From Actinobacillus equuli (lineage in GTDB: Bacteria > Pseudomonadota > Gammaproteobacteria > Enterobacterales > Pasteurellaceae): DNA of 64,000 nt. The DNA lies in contig NZ_LR134310.1 in NCBI RefSeq assembly GCF_900636745.1, positions 1,914,501-1,978,500 of the forward strand. Direction: 5' to 3'. Both the position numbers and the translations under genes were made by a program. Each line of letters begins with the position of its first letter. Position 1 is the stretch's first letter. Of this stretch, positions 1 to 10,387 are shown in pieces. Below the pieces are notes generated by a model. It saw only the letters and a list, made by a program, of their open reading frames with translations, was not told the DNA's origin and did no database searches.

Positions 1-10
1 ATTAAAGAAA

Positions 11-1051
11 ATGGGTGGTAATAAAGATAATAATTCTGCCCCTTCGCAAAATTTTGGTAAATTTCTACCGCTTGCTTTGATTTTCGCTGCCATTGTATGG
101 GGCGTATCAGGCTTTTATACGGTTAAAGAAGCCGAGCGTGGCGTAGTAACCCGTTTCGGTAAACTTCATAACATCGTAATGCCGGGTTTAAACTGGAAAC
201 CAACCTTAGTTGATGAAGTGACGCCGGTAAATATCGAGCGAGTTTCCGAATTGAAAACCAGTGGCTCAATGCTGACACAAGATGAAAATATGGTACAGGT
301 TGAAATGACCGTTCAGTACCGCGTTGAAGATCCGGCTAAATATCTGTTTAGCGTGCGTGATGCGGATGATAGCTTAAAACAAGCGACCGACAGTGCGTTA
401 CGTTATGTGATCGGGCATATGTCGATGGACGATATTTTAACCACTGGTCGTGCGACAGTACGTGAGAAAACTTGGCAAACCTTGCGTGATATCATCAAGA
501 CTTATGATATGGGGTTATTAGTCACTGACGTAAACTTCCAATCTGCTCGTCCGCCGGAAGAAGTAAAAGACGCATTTGATGATGCGATCAAAGCGCAAGA
601 AGACGAACAACGTTTAATCCGTGAAGCGGAGGCTTATGCACGTGGTCGTGAGCCGATTGCACGTGGTCAAGCACAGCGTATCGTAGAACAAGCAACTGCA
701 TATAAAGATCAAGTTGTATTAGAAGCAAAAGGTGAGGTAGAGCGTTTCTCTAAACTTTTACCGGAATATAAATCATCGCCGAAAGTAATGCGTGAGCGTT
801 TATATATTGAAACGATGGAAACAGTGATGAAAAACACGCCTAAAGTGATTATGGACGGTAATGGCAATAATCTAAATGTGTTACCAATGGATAAATTATT
901 GGCTAAACCGGCTGCTTCTGAATCAGTAAGACAGGTCGCGCCTATCGTTATTCAGCAACCGCAAGTTGTTACGCCGGCTCAAACACATTCTGTACCTAGT
1001 TCACAAACTAGTACGCAAAATGCAGAACCGGTACGTAAAGGGAGATTTTAA
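11..1051 (+). CDS. hflK: HflK, SPFH-family subunit of the FtsH protease modulator
   Basis: Inner-membrane SPFH/prohibitin-type protein that with HflC forms the large periplasmic assembly surrounding the FtsH protease and modulating its degradation of membrane proteins. A single membrane segment lies at about residues 20-37, followed by an SPFH domain and a charged helical region (about 200-260). The C-terminal tail (about 295-346) is Gln/Pro/Ser-rich and of low complexity. At 346 residues it is shorter than the E. coli protein, whose long Gly-rich N-terminus is largely missing here. hflC follows after 2 bases, so the two are co-transcribed. Upstream partners lie outside the window. Confidence 0.95.
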   Translation: MGGNKDNNSAPSQNFGKFLPLALIFAAIVWGVSGFYTVKEAERGVVTRFGKLHNIVMPGLNWKPTLVDEVTPVNIERVSELKTSGSMLTQDENMVQVEMTVQYRVEDPAKYLFSVRDADDSLKQATDSALRYVIGHMSMDDILTTGRATVREKTWQTLRDIIKTYDMGLLVTDVNFQSARPPEEVKDAFDDAIKAQEDEQRLIREAEAYARGREPIARGQAQRIVEQATAYKDQVVLEAKGEVERFSKLLPEYKSSPKVMRERLYIETMETVMKNTPKVIMDGNGNNLNVLPMDKLLAKPAASESVRQVAPIVIQQPQVVTPAQTHSVPSSQTSTQNAEPVRKGRF

Positions 1052-1053
1052 TA

Positions 1054-1941
1054 ATGCGTAAATTATTATTACCTGTTTTAGCATTTGTGGGATTTATCGT
1101 ACTTTCTTGTGTAACGATTGTGCCGGAAGGCTATCGTGGCATTATGTTACGTTTTAATAAAGTGCATCGTGACGCAGACCAAAAAGTGGTGGTTTATGCA
1201 CCGGGTTTACACTTTAAAGCGCCGTTTATTGATAGCTTAAAAGTGTTGGATGCGCGCATTCAAATTTTAGATGGTCAAGAAGATCGTTTTGTAACGGTTG
1301 AGAAAAAAGACTTATTAGTTGATTCTTACGTAAAATGGCGCATCAGTGACTTCGGTCAATTCTATACGGCAACCGGCGGTGATGCACAACGTGCTTCGGA
1401 TCTTTTAAAACGTAAAGTGGGCGACCGTTTACGTTCTGAAATCGGTTCGCGTACGATTAAAGATATCGTATCGGGTTCTCGTGGTGAATTGATGGCGGGC
1501 GCACAAAAAGCATTAAATGACGGTGATGACGGTGCTGAGAAACTTGGTATCGAAGTGGTTGACGTACGTGTGAAGCAGATCAACTTACCGAATGAAGTTT
1601 CATCTTCAATTTATCAACGTATGCGTGCGGAACGTGCTGCAGTTGCAAGCGAACATCGCTCGCAAGGTGAAGAAAAAGCTGAAATTATTCGTGCCGAAGT
1701 AGATAAGAAAGTGGTTCTTATTGAAGCGCAAGCGAAGAAAACTGCCGAAACTTTACGCGGTGAAGGTGACGCACAGGCTGCAAAAATTTATGCAGACGCA
1801 TTCAGCCAAGAGCCGGAGTTTTATAGCTTCGTTCGTAGCTTAAAAGCATACGAAAATAGTTTTGCGAAAGATCAAAGCAATATGATGCTACTTAAATCGG
1901 ATAGCGAGTTCTTCCGCTTTATGAAAGCACCGACAAAATAA
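1054..1941 (+). CDS. hflC: HflC, SPFH-family partner of HflK
   Basis: Second subunit of the HflKC complex that regulates FtsH. The protein has an N-terminal membrane anchor (residues 4-24), an SPFH domain beginning with the typical VPEGYRGI stretch, and a long Ala/Glu/Lys-rich helical part (about 185-250). At 295 residues it is slightly shorter than the enterobacterial protein. It starts 2 bases after the hflK stop and is followed by a hairpin terminator, so the operon ends here. Confidence 0.95.
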   Translation: MRKLLLPVLAFVGFIVLSCVTIVPEGYRGIMLRFNKVHRDADQKVVVYAPGLHFKAPFIDSLKVLDARIQILDGQEDRFVTVEKKDLLVDSYVKWRISDFGQFYTATGGDAQRASDLLKRKVGDRLRSEIGSRTIKDIVSGSRGELMAGAQKALNDGDDGAEKLGIEVVDVRVKQINLPNEVSSSIYQRMRAERAAVASEHRSQGEEKAEIIRAEVDKKVVLIEAQAKKTAETLRGEGDAQAAKIYADAFSQEPEFYSFVRSLKAYENSFAKDQSNMMLLKSDSEFFRFMKAPTK

Positions 1942-1953
1942 TTGTATCTATAA

Positions 1954-1980
1954 GGCCCGATCTATATCGGGTCTTTAATT
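1954..1980 (+). terminator. Rho-independent terminator after hflC
   Basis: An 8-bp stem (1954-1961 with 1966-1973, one G-T pair) with a CTAT loop is followed by a T-rich stretch 13 bases after the hflC stop. Confidence 0.8.
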
Positions 1981-2023
1981 TTTCATTTACTACAGCGAAA
2001 ACACCGAAGGAGACATAGTGTGC

Positions 2024-2065
2024 AAGCGGTTAAATTTGCAAATTTTGCAAAAAATTAGACCGCTT
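2024..2065. repeat. Inverted pair of DNA uptake signal sequences
   Basis: AAGCGGT at 2024-2030 faces ACCGCTT at 2059-2065, with TTTGCAAA-type sequence between them. This is the typical inverted USS arrangement of Actinobacillus, here in the hflC-purA gap. It can form a weak hairpin but has no long T run. Confidence 0.7.
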
Positions 2066-2113
2066 GTTTAGTGTTTTTTGTGTATTCGGTAGTAGAAAAT
2101 CCATTCATATTAA

Positions 2114-3430
<1,317 letters not shown>

Positions 3431-3456
3431 TTTCGTTTAAATTTTAAGTTGTTTTC

Positions 3457-3527
3457 TTACCACGGAAAACACGGAGTTCACGGAATTTTCTGTGTATTCT
3501 GTGCTTTCCGTGGTAATTGTTTTTTTG
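3457..3527 (+). terminator. purA terminator built from a CACGGAAA-type inverted repeat
   Basis: A perfect 12-bp inverted repeat (3457-3468 with 3505-3516, TTACCACGGAAA / TTTCCGTGGTAA) is followed by a T run (3517-3526). The arm contains repeated CACGGA units (3461, 3470, 3479). Related CACGGAAA sequence occurs again at 60011-60041. Confidence 0.7.
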
Positions 3528-3618
3528 ATACTTGTCTGAAAAGCAGTTAAATTTGCAAATTTTTAGCGAAATTTAACCGCTTGTTTGGGCAACTTATTTT
3601 CCGTAGTGAAACCGAAAA

Positions 3619-5067
3619 ATGAAATTTATTATTAAACTTTTCCCTGAAATTATGATTAAAAGCGATTCGGTTCGTAAACGCTTTATCAAAATTCTGACCT
3701 CAAATATCCGCAATGTTTTATTGCGTGAAACTGAAAATGTGGCGGTTATTCGTAACTGGGACTTCATTGAAGTACGTGCCAAAGTGGCGGAAGAAGCACC
3801 AATAGTGTTGGAATTACTAAAACGTACGCCGGGTATTCACCACATTTTAGAAGTGGAAGAAATGCCTTTTGTTACCATGCACGATATTTTTGAAAATACA
3901 TTGGCAAAAGTACGTGATGAATTGGAAGGTAAAACATTCTGCGTGCGTGTACGCCGTAAAGGTAAGCACGAATTCCGTTCGTTAGACGTAGAAAAATATG
4001 TCGGTGGCGGTTTAAATCAACATATTGAATCGGCTCGGGTGAAATTAACCAAGCCGGATGTAACTGTGCGTATTGATATTGACGGTGACAAAATGTTGCT
4101 AATCAATGCTCGTCACGAGGGTTTAGGCGGTTATCCGATAGGAACGCAAGAAGATGTGTTATCGCTTATTTCCGGTGGCTTTGATTCGGGCGTATCGAGT
4201 TATATGCTGATTCGTCGTGGCTCACGTGTACATTACTGCTTCTTTAATTTAGGCGGAGCAGCGCACGAAATCGGTGTAAAACAAATGGCGTACCATATTT
4301 GGAGCCGTTACAGCACTTCACACAAAGTCCGTTTTGTGGCGATTAATTTTGAAAATGTGGTCGGCGAAATTTTAGAGAAAGTCGATAACGGTCAAATGGG
4401 CGTGGTGTTAAAACGTATGATGGTGCGTGCCGCAAGTAAAATCGCCGAGCGTTTCGATATTCAAGCGATCGTGACCGGCGAAGCGCTAGGTCAGGTTTCA
4501 AGCCAAACTTTAACCAATTTACGTTTAATCGATAAAGCGTCCGATACATTGGTATTACGTCCGTTAATCACCCATGATAAAGAGCAAATTATTGCCATGG
4601 CAAAAGAAATCGGCACCGATGATATTGCTAAATCTATGCCGGAATTTTGTGGTGTCATCTCGAAAAATCCGACGGTGAAAGCGATTGAAAGCAAAATTGT
4701 GGAAGAAGAGGGGCATTTCAATTTTGAAGTGTTGGAACAAGCAGTGGCAAACGCACAGTTCCTCGATATTCGTGAGATTGCTCAACAAACGGAACAAGAG
4801 GTTGTGTCGGTTGAAACTACTTCTGAATTAACGGAAAACGATATTATTTTAGATATTCGTAGCCCGGAAGAAACCGATGAAGCACCGTTTAGTTTGGACG
4901 GTGTAGAAGTAAAATTAATGCCGTTCTATAAACTTTCAAGCCAGTTCGCTTCGTTGGATCAATCGAAAAACTACTTACTTTACTGCCAACGTGGGGTAAT
5001 GAGCAAATTACAAGCGCTTTATCTCAAAGAGAATGGCTTTAGTAATGTAAAAGTGTTCCGACACTAA
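3619..5067 (+). CDS. thiI: tRNA 4-thiouridine synthetase / thiamine sulfur carrier ThiI
   Basis: Adenylates U8 of tRNA and transfers sulfur to give 4-thiouridine. It also serves sulfur transfer in thiazole synthesis. The order is an N-terminal ferredoxin-like plus THUMP region (about 1-165), the PP-loop pyrophosphatase motif SGGFDS at 185-190, and a C-terminal rhodanese domain. The two redox cysteines are present at 344 (EFCGV) and 456 (LLYCQRG), the same positions as in E. coli. Length (482) is that of the rhodanese-containing form. It is a single-gene unit ending in a USS-pair terminator. Confidence 0.96.
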   Translation: MKFIIKLFPEIMIKSDSVRKRFIKILTSNIRNVLLRETENVAVIRNWDFIEVRAKVAEEAPIVLELLKRTPGIHHILEVEEMPFVTMHDIFENTLAKVRDELEGKTFCVRVRRKGKHEFRSLDVEKYVGGGLNQHIESARVKLTKPDVTVRIDIDGDKMLLINARHEGLGGYPIGTQEDVLSLISGGFDSGVSSYMLIRRGSRVHYCFFNLGGAAHEIGVKQMAYHIWSRYSTSHKVRFVAINFENVVGEILEKVDNGQMGVVLKRMMVRAASKIAERFDIQAIVTGEALGQVSSQTLTNLRLIDKASDTLVLRPLITHDKEQIIAMAKEIGTDDIAKSMPEFCGVISKNPTVKAIESKIVEEEGHFNFEVLEQAVANAQFLDIREIAQQTEQEVVSVETTSELTENDIILDIRSPEETDEAPFSLDGVEVKLMPFYKLSSQFASLDQSKNYLLYCQRGVMSKLQALYLKENGFSNVKVFRH

Positions 5068-5081
5068 TTATTTAGTACGTT

Positions 5082-5130
5082 AAAAGCGGTCATTTTTTGC
5101 AAAAGTTTTGCAGAATTTGACCGCTTTTTT
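5082..5130 (+). terminator. USS-pair terminator after thiI
   Basis: AAAAGCGGTC and GACCGCTTTTTT face each other around a TTTGCAAAA-rich loop, ending in six T residues. Two uptake signals double as a rho-independent terminator. Confidence 0.8.
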
Positions 5131-5138
5131 GTCACGCC

Positions 5139-5207
5139 ATATTTTCCAATTTAGCAAAACTCATTTGATTTCTCGTTGCTTTTTCATCAAAAATAAATCC
5201 ATAAAAT
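5139..5207 (+). promoter_or_regulatory. Upstream module shared with the hydrolase operon, copy 1
   Basis: This stretch just upstream of the Old Yellow Enzyme gene is nearly identical to 10287-10355, upstream of the alpha/beta hydrolase. The shared core includes AGCAAAACT and a 25-base identical block from TTGCTTTTTC to AAATCC. It probably holds the promoter and a common regulator site. The regulator is unknown; the LysR gene at 12488 is a candidate by proximity. Confidence 0.55.
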
Positions 5208-5243
5208 AGTTCTCCACAAAGCAATCATATATGGAGAACTAAC

Positions 5244-6386
5244 ATGAATCCTAAATATAGTCCATTATTTACCCCTTACACACTTAACAATGGCGTAGAG
5301 ATCAAAAATCGCCTAACTGTTGCGCCTTTAACCATTTACGACTCTGGCGAAGACGGCGAGATAACGGAAGCGGGTCGCCGTTTTTGGCAAAATCGTTTTG
5401 AAGGTTTTGGCTTGTTTATTATGCCCTTTACCAACGTTCACCCAAGTGGCATTGGCTTTGAAAGCCCCAATGCTTTTGATGAACGCCATTTACCTACCTT
5501 GCGTGAATATTCTGAAATCGCCCACGCACAAGGGGCAAAAGCGGTGGTACAGATTGCCCATTCTGGCAGTCGTGCCGAACGTTCGATGACCCAAGGATAC
5601 GATGTGATCGCTCCAACCGGTGATCTGTACGGACGATTCCGCACGATGACAGAACAGGAAGTGTGGGAAATGGTGGACAGTTTCGCTTATGCCGCAGAAT
5701 TAGTGATGAAAGCAGGCTTTGACGGTGTGGAAATCCACGGTGCAAATGGCTGGCTTATTCAACAATTTATGTCGGCAGCAACCAATCTACGCACGGATTA
5801 CTGGGGCGGAAATTTGGAAAAACGAATGCGTTTTCCGCTCGCGATTGTGGATAAAATTGATGAAATGCGTAAAAAATATAACCGCCCTGATTTCATCATT
5901 GGTTACCGTTTCTCGCCTGAAGAACCGGGTGAAGACGGCATTACGATGAAAGAAACGCTCGCATTAGTGGACGCATTATTGGAAAAACCGTTGCAATATC
6001 TGCACATTTCATTGTGGGATTTCTACAAAAAAGTTCGCCGTGGGGCTGATAGCAATCTTACCCGAGTGCAAGTGGTACACGACCGTATCAATGGACGAAT
6101 GCCGTTCTTTGCCTCGGGCAATTTGTACACCGCAGACGATATGCTTAATGCCTACCAAACAGGCTGGGTGGAAAGTGTTTCAATCGGTAAAAGCATTATG
6201 CTCAACCCGAATCTCGTGGAACTGATCCAGACTGGACGAGAAGCAGAAATTGAAAGCACCTTCGACTGGGAAAAAGCGGATTACTACCGCTACACCCCAG
6301 CAATGCTACAAGGCACAATGGCTGGCACGGATTTCTTCCCACCGTCAAAACAAAATGGTGTGAGATATAGAACTAATTATTTTTAA
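5244..6386 (+). CDS. NADH:flavin oxidoreductase, Old Yellow Enzyme family
   Basis: FMN-dependent TIM-barrel oxidoreductase of the Old Yellow Enzyme/NemA class, probably reducing activated double bonds or other electrophiles. The barrel shows an AQGAKAVVQIAHSGSR segment near residue 95-110 and the substrate-anion-binding pair in HGANG (about 165-169, His and Asn as in classical OYE). The C-terminal GK.IMLNP segment is typical of FMN phosphate binding. Length 380 fits. It is followed by a strong terminator, and its upstream region is duplicated before the hydrolase operon at 10388. The substrate is not deducible. Confidence 0.85.
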   Translation: MNPKYSPLFTPYTLNNGVEIKNRLTVAPLTIYDSGEDGEITEAGRRFWQNRFEGFGLFIMPFTNVHPSGIGFESPNAFDERHLPTLREYSEIAHAQGAKAVVQIAHSGSRAERSMTQGYDVIAPTGDLYGRFRTMTEQEVWEMVDSFAYAAELVMKAGFDGVEIHGANGWLIQQFMSAATNLRTDYWGGNLEKRMRFPLAIVDKIDEMRKKYNRPDFIIGYRFSPEEPGEDGITMKETLALVDALLEKPLQYLHISLWDFYKKVRRGADSNLTRVQVVHDRINGRMPFFASGNLYTADDMLNAYQTGWVESVSIGKSIMLNPNLVELIQTGREAEIESTFDWEKADYYRYTPAMLQGTMAGTDFFPPSKQNGVRYRTNYF

Positions 6387-6471
6387 ATGGAGGAATGTTG
6401 TCGCTGATCTTATCGGCATAAGAGGCACCCTGTTGTGTGGGTATTATTAAACAACGAAATCGTAAAATAGC

Positions 6472-6510
6472 AAACAGCCTGAGAAGTGATGTTCTCAGGC
6501 TGTTTTTGTT
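6472..6510 (+). terminator. Strong rho-independent terminator after the Old Yellow Enzyme gene
   Basis: A perfect 14-bp stem (6472-6485 with 6492-6505) with loop GTGATG is followed by TTTTTG. Confidence 0.9.
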
Positions 6511-6608
6511 TGACTTGATAGAGAAAATGAGAAATTACAAGCGGTAGGATTTTGGGAAAAATTTGCAGATTTTTGACTGCGCTTTGGGGGAAATATTTCT
6601 TAAAATAT

Positions 6609-7790
6609 CTACTCTAATAATAGAGAATATGATTCTCTAATCCACTGAAAATCTGTTTTAGCCAATAAATATCCAATCAAACCAGAAGAATACCAAAGTG
6701 TACAAATAATGATAACCCATAAAAATCTAGTTAATAGTTTCTGATTTTTAAGTTGATTTACAATTGTATTTTTGTTTTTAATCCATAAATCGTTCTTTAA
6801 CTGTTTAGGAAGTTTTTCTTCAAATAATCTAAATTCTTCTTCAATATAGAATAAGTTACGTTGCTGAATCCATAATACTAATGCACATAGCAAAGTATAA
6901 ACCATTAGAGAAAGTGTACTTCCCCAATGTAAATCTATTTTAGCTAAGTTAAACACAGCAGTGGCTATAGGTAATCCCAAAACTTGAGTTACTGATTTAC
7001 CTAATGCATCATTTATTCTAGTTGTAAATTTAGAAGCATTTTCTTCAATTTTTTTAACAAATTTACCATAAGAAAAATCTTCAAGATAAAGATCATGCTG
7101 TGTTAATGCTTGATTTTTAATATTTACAATATCTTCAAGAAGATCACAAATATCGTGTTGAGTTCTACCTTCTTTTTCTGTTAAATAATCAGTTAAAGCA
7201 GTGGAAAATGCATTCTTCTTCGAATGAAAATGTTCATTTTCTGTGTCAGTTCCAAACCATTCACAAATATCGTTAATGGCCTGAATTTGGGCTTCACTAA
7301 GTTCTCGAATAAGTTTAACAAGTAATGTGCTATTTTGTGCTTTTAACGCTACTTCAGAAGGTTTTTTACTAAAAAAGACGACGATATTATTAGTTACATA
7401 AAAACGCTTTTTATCAGTTAAGAGCTTTAATAGAGTTGATACTTTATCTAAATTATTTAATGTAATTTGTTTGCTTGAAGATTGATATAACAACCATTGG
7501 TGTTCAACAACATTTTCAAGATTTGGATTTTGCCACCATTCTCGTTTTCTATCGAAATATTGTTGGTAGCTTGCGTAGCCCAACCCATCTTGTAGTTGTG
7601 GCAATAAAGTAAATGACGTTTTCGCCCCAATATTTAATCCTGAATTTCCTAGCTCAAATTCAGCACTGATCTCAGACCATTCTTGCAACTCATCAATATC
7701 TTGCTGTTTTTTAGGTGTAACAAAGCCTGTCAGCTTATTTGAACCGACAGACATTTCTGTAACTAAACTAAAAAACTCATTTAAATTCAT
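6609..7790 (-). CDS. Membrane protein of unknown function, partner of the NdpA-like gene
   Basis: I do not recognise this family. The protein has a roughly 290-residue soluble N-terminal part, two hydrophobic segments (about 291-309 and 355-377) separated by a charged stretch, and a short tail. Its start codon overlaps the end of the NdpA-like gene by 4 bases (ATGA type), implying translational coupling and a shared job. The gene is AT-rich compared with its neighbours and lies in an accessory block. One possibility is an effector in a two-gene defence unit with a DNA-associated partner; that is inference from architecture only. Confidence 0.6.
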   Translation of the reverse strand: MNLNEFFSLVTEMSVGSNKLTGFVTPKKQQDIDELQEWSEISAEFELGNSGLNIGAKTSFTLLPQLQDGLGYASYQQYFDRKREWWQNPNLENVVEHQWLLYQSSSKQITLNNLDKVSTLLKLLTDKKRFYVTNNIVVFFSKKPSEVALKAQNSTLLVKLIRELSEAQIQAINDICEWFGTDTENEHFHSKKNAFSTALTDYLTEKEGRTQHDICDLLEDIVNIKNQALTQHDLYLEDFSYGKFVKKIEENASKFTTRINDALGKSVTQVLGLPIATAVFNLAKIDLHWGSTLSLMVYTLLCALVLWIQQRNLFYIEEEFRLFEEKLPKQLKNDLWIKNKNTIVNQLKNQKLLTRFLWVIIICTLWYSSGLIGYLLAKTDFQWIRESYSLLLE

Positions 7791-8881
7791 TGTAATAAAC
7801 TCTCATAACGTTGAGTTATCTGACTAAATTCATCTTGCTCTAGTTCTATTTTCAGATATTTCTTCTCGTTAGTTTCATCTGTTTCAACAAAAACTGTTTT
7901 ACCTAATTCTTTCATTTCACCTTTAATCAAAATGCCTTTATTGGAAAGAGATAAATCAAATTTTTCGTAAGGCTTTAATTTGGCAGCATCTACTTTAAAA
8001 GATGAATCTAATACAACATTATGTTCTTGACGATACTCAGAGAACTTAAGCTGATTATCTAAACCATAAGTAGTTAATGCACTATTAAGTAATACATCAA
8101 TATCTTCTTCAATATGTACAGATTCGCCATTTTCAAATTTATTACGCATTAACGTTACAATATCCGTTTCTACTTTATGACGAATTTTAGGATCTTTAAA
8201 TACTTCTGATGTGTAATTTTTTACATTTTTTAATAACGAAGATGTTGTTCTACCATTATCAATTTTTTCACCTACTGGGATAAATTCTTGAATATATTCA
8301 GGCAGTTTAGAATTTCCTCTTTGGATCCATTGAATATAATAATTATCTGGCTGATCACCATTTGGCATAGCATAATGAGCTGCCATTTGGGTTAGATTAA
8401 TTTTAATTCCTATTTTTAGAGCATCATTATCAATTACATTTGTATCAGAAAATTCTCCTTGAGAATCAATATTGATGTATTTATTCAAACTGATTAGAGA
8501 AATTAGTAAATAATCTACCTCATCTTTACGATAAAAGACCATTGGTACATATTCACCTGTAGTAGCTGTTTTCTGTGTAACAAAATGATATAGCCCTTGC
8601 GCTAAATCTTTCGATAATTGAAGATAATCTATCTGCACTTGTGATGAAAAATAGCTACTTGCTAATACCTTAGATAAGGTGTGTTGAATACCAAAACCAC
8701 CACTAATAGAACTATTTTTTCCTGATTTCTGCAATTGTTGCTCAGCGTAATCAACAAAAGTAGATAAATGATGATTTGCTGTATGTAGCTGTCCTTGCAA
8801 TTGTAGGCTAGCGTTTGCTGACGGTGCATTTTGTTGTTTTTTTATTTGGTGGATAACCCCAGCTTGAATGTGAATTGTCAT
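7787..8881 (-). CDS. NdpA/YejK-like nucleoid-associated protein
   Basis: Resembles the 37-kDa nucleoid-associated (NA37/NdpA/YejK) family in overall layout: an N-terminal beta/helix region, a central segment where it reads DYLLISLI near residue 123, and C-terminal KFDLSLSNKGI-type strands. Family members bind the nucleoid or DNA. At 364 residues it is slightly longer than E. coli YejK (335) and divergent from it. It is first in a two-gene operon, overlapping the downstream membrane protein by 4 bases. Divergence and coupling to a membrane protein suggest a specialised copy rather than the housekeeping yejK. Confidence 0.65.
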   Translation of the reverse strand: MTIHIQAGVIHQIKKQQNAPSANASLQLQGQLHTANHHLSTFVDYAEQQLQKSGKNSSISGGFGIQHTLSKVLASSYFSSQVQIDYLQLSKDLAQGLYHFVTQKTATTGEYVPMVFYRKDEVDYLLISLISLNKYINIDSQGEFSDTNVIDNDALKIGIKINLTQMAAHYAMPNGDQPDNYYIQWIQRGNSKLPEYIQEFIPVGEKIDNGRTTSSLLKNVKNYTSEVFKDPKIRHKVETDIVTLMRNKFENGESVHIEEDIDVLLNSALTTYGLDNQLKFSEYRQEHNVVLDSSFKVDAAKLKPYEKFDLSLSNKGILIKGEMKELGKTVFVETDETNEKKYLKIELEQDEFSQITQRYESLLQ

Positions 8882-8954
8882 TTATCTTTCCTTAGTATTC
8901 TTCAAAAATGTACATTACCTAATTATCTCACAGGTAAAATATGGAATATAGTCT

Positions 8955-10172
8955 TTACTCATTTCTTTCCAACAAAAACGCCCCAATATGCTGATGTACA
9001 ATACCATCTATATTTTCCTGCCAAAAATCGTCCATTGTGATCACATATTTTGGGTGGTTATCAGCAATGGCTTGCAGGGGCGAAAATTCTCGTTGGACGG
9101 TTTGTTCGCTTTCTAGTTTATAGGCAACTTGAATGTAGAGCTTTTCGTTCTGTTTTTGGGCGACAAAATCAATTTCTTTTGTGCCGAGTTTGCCGATGTA
9201 AACCTGATAGCCACGGCGTTTGAGTTCAAGATAAACCAAATTTTCCAAAATGCCTGCAATCAGACTGGTACGAAAGCCCATAGTGGCGTAGAGCAAAGAG
9301 ACATCGCCCAAATAGAATTTTTCTTGGGTTTTCAGAATTTCTTTACCTTTCACATCAAAGCGTTCTACTCGGTGCAAAATAAATGCGCTTTCTAAGGCTT
9401 TCAAATAGTTATAAACGGTGTTTAAGTCCACTTTACGTTGTTGGCTTTTGAAATAATCGGCGACATTTTTGCCCGAAAACGTGTTGCCGATGTTGTCAAA
9501 CGCATATTTCACAATCCGCTCCAATAGCTCCACATCACGGATTTTATGGCGTTGCACGGTATCGCGTAAAATTACGGACGCATAAATATCTTGCACGATT
9601 TTATAGGCAACTTCTTGTGGATAGTCCGCTGTATGCACCATTGGAAAGCCACCTTTTTGCAAATATTCATTGAAAAGTGCGGTTGAATTTTCAATATTTG
9701 TTTGCGAATAGCCAGCTTTAAAATCCAAAAATTCCTTGTAGGAAAGCGTAAAAATCGGGATTTCCACATAACGCCCCGCAAGATAAGTAGAAAGCTCGGA
9801 CGACAACAAGTGCGAATTAGAACCAGTGATGTACAAATCCAAATGGAAATCCACCATAAACGCATTGACCGCCTTTTCCCAATCAGCCACTTCCTGAATT
9901 TCATCAAGCAACAGATAGTATTTCTCGGTAGTTTGAATTTTTTCCTTCACGAATGCATAGAGTTTATCGGCGGTTTTGTACTCGCTAAAGGCAAAGCTCT
10001 CAAAGTTGATATGAATGATTTGTTGTGCATTAACACCTTGGGCGATCAGTTCGGCTTGTAGCAATTTCATTACCGTTGATTTGCCTGAACGGCGAATGCC
10101 TGTAATCACTTTGATTAAAGGGGTATTGATAAAAGGTTTGAGCTGTTGGAGATAATTTGGACGGTTAATCAT
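8955..10172 (-). CDS. AAA ATPase with C-terminal DUF4143 region
   Basis: Belongs to the widespread ATPase family with an N-terminal AAA domain and a C-terminal DUF4143 nuclease-like fold. Walker A is GIRRSGKST (residues 25-33) and Walker B is YYLLLDEIQ near 95. The C-terminal part contains EIDFVAQK, a typical D/E-x-K-like segment of these proteins (about 345-352). Function in the cell is not established for the family. The length of 405 is complete. It lies just upstream of the NdpA-like pair on the same strand, 73 bases away, so it may or may not be part of that unit. Confidence 0.8.
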   Translation of the reverse strand: MINRPNYLQQLKPFINTPLIKVITGIRRSGKSTVMKLLQAELIAQGVNAQQIIHINFESFAFSEYKTADKLYAFVKEKIQTTEKYYLLLDEIQEVADWEKAVNAFMVDFHLDLYITGSNSHLLSSELSTYLAGRYVEIPIFTLSYKEFLDFKAGYSQTNIENSTALFNEYLQKGGFPMVHTADYPQEVAYKIVQDIYASVILRDTVQRHKIRDVELLERIVKYAFDNIGNTFSGKNVADYFKSQQRKVDLNTVYNYLKALESAFILHRVERFDVKGKEILKTQEKFYLGDVSLLYATMGFRTSLIAGILENLVYLELKRRGYQVYIGKLGTKEIDFVAQKQNEKLYIQVAYKLESEQTVQREFSPLQAIADNHPKYVITMDDFWQENIDGIVHQHIGAFLLERNE

Positions 10173-10286
10173 AGTAAAATCTTTTTGGGTTATACTCTAA
10201 ATTACTGCAAATTTTACTATTTTATTTTGGTTATAACCATAAAAAGTTTTGATTGTTTGGTTTTTTAGACGGTATTTTTTGCTCAT

Positions 10287-10355
10287 ATATTTTCCAAATC
10301 AGCAAAACTAATTTAACTCATCATTGCTTTTTCATCAAAAATAAATCCCTATAAT
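10287..10355 (+). promoter_or_regulatory. Upstream module shared with the Old Yellow Enzyme gene, copy 2
   Basis: Near-duplicate of 5139-5207. This copy ends in a perfect TATAAT (10350-10355), about 30 bases upstream of the hydrolase start codon, supporting the view that the repeat carries a promoter. The AT-rich middle differs between copies while the flanks are conserved. Confidence 0.55.
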
Positions 10356-10387
10356 TGACCGTACTTAAATTATTTTAGGACAAGAAA

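Noticed and set aside
2024-2065. Possible riboswitch or small RNA ahead of purA
   Set aside because: The symmetry is fully explained by the inverted uptake-signal pair, and no other conserved structure is visible.
9572-10061. Overlapping frames inside the AAA ATPase gene
   Set aside because: The ATPase frame has Walker motifs and full length; the alternatives are basic, Arg/Phe-rich shadow translations.
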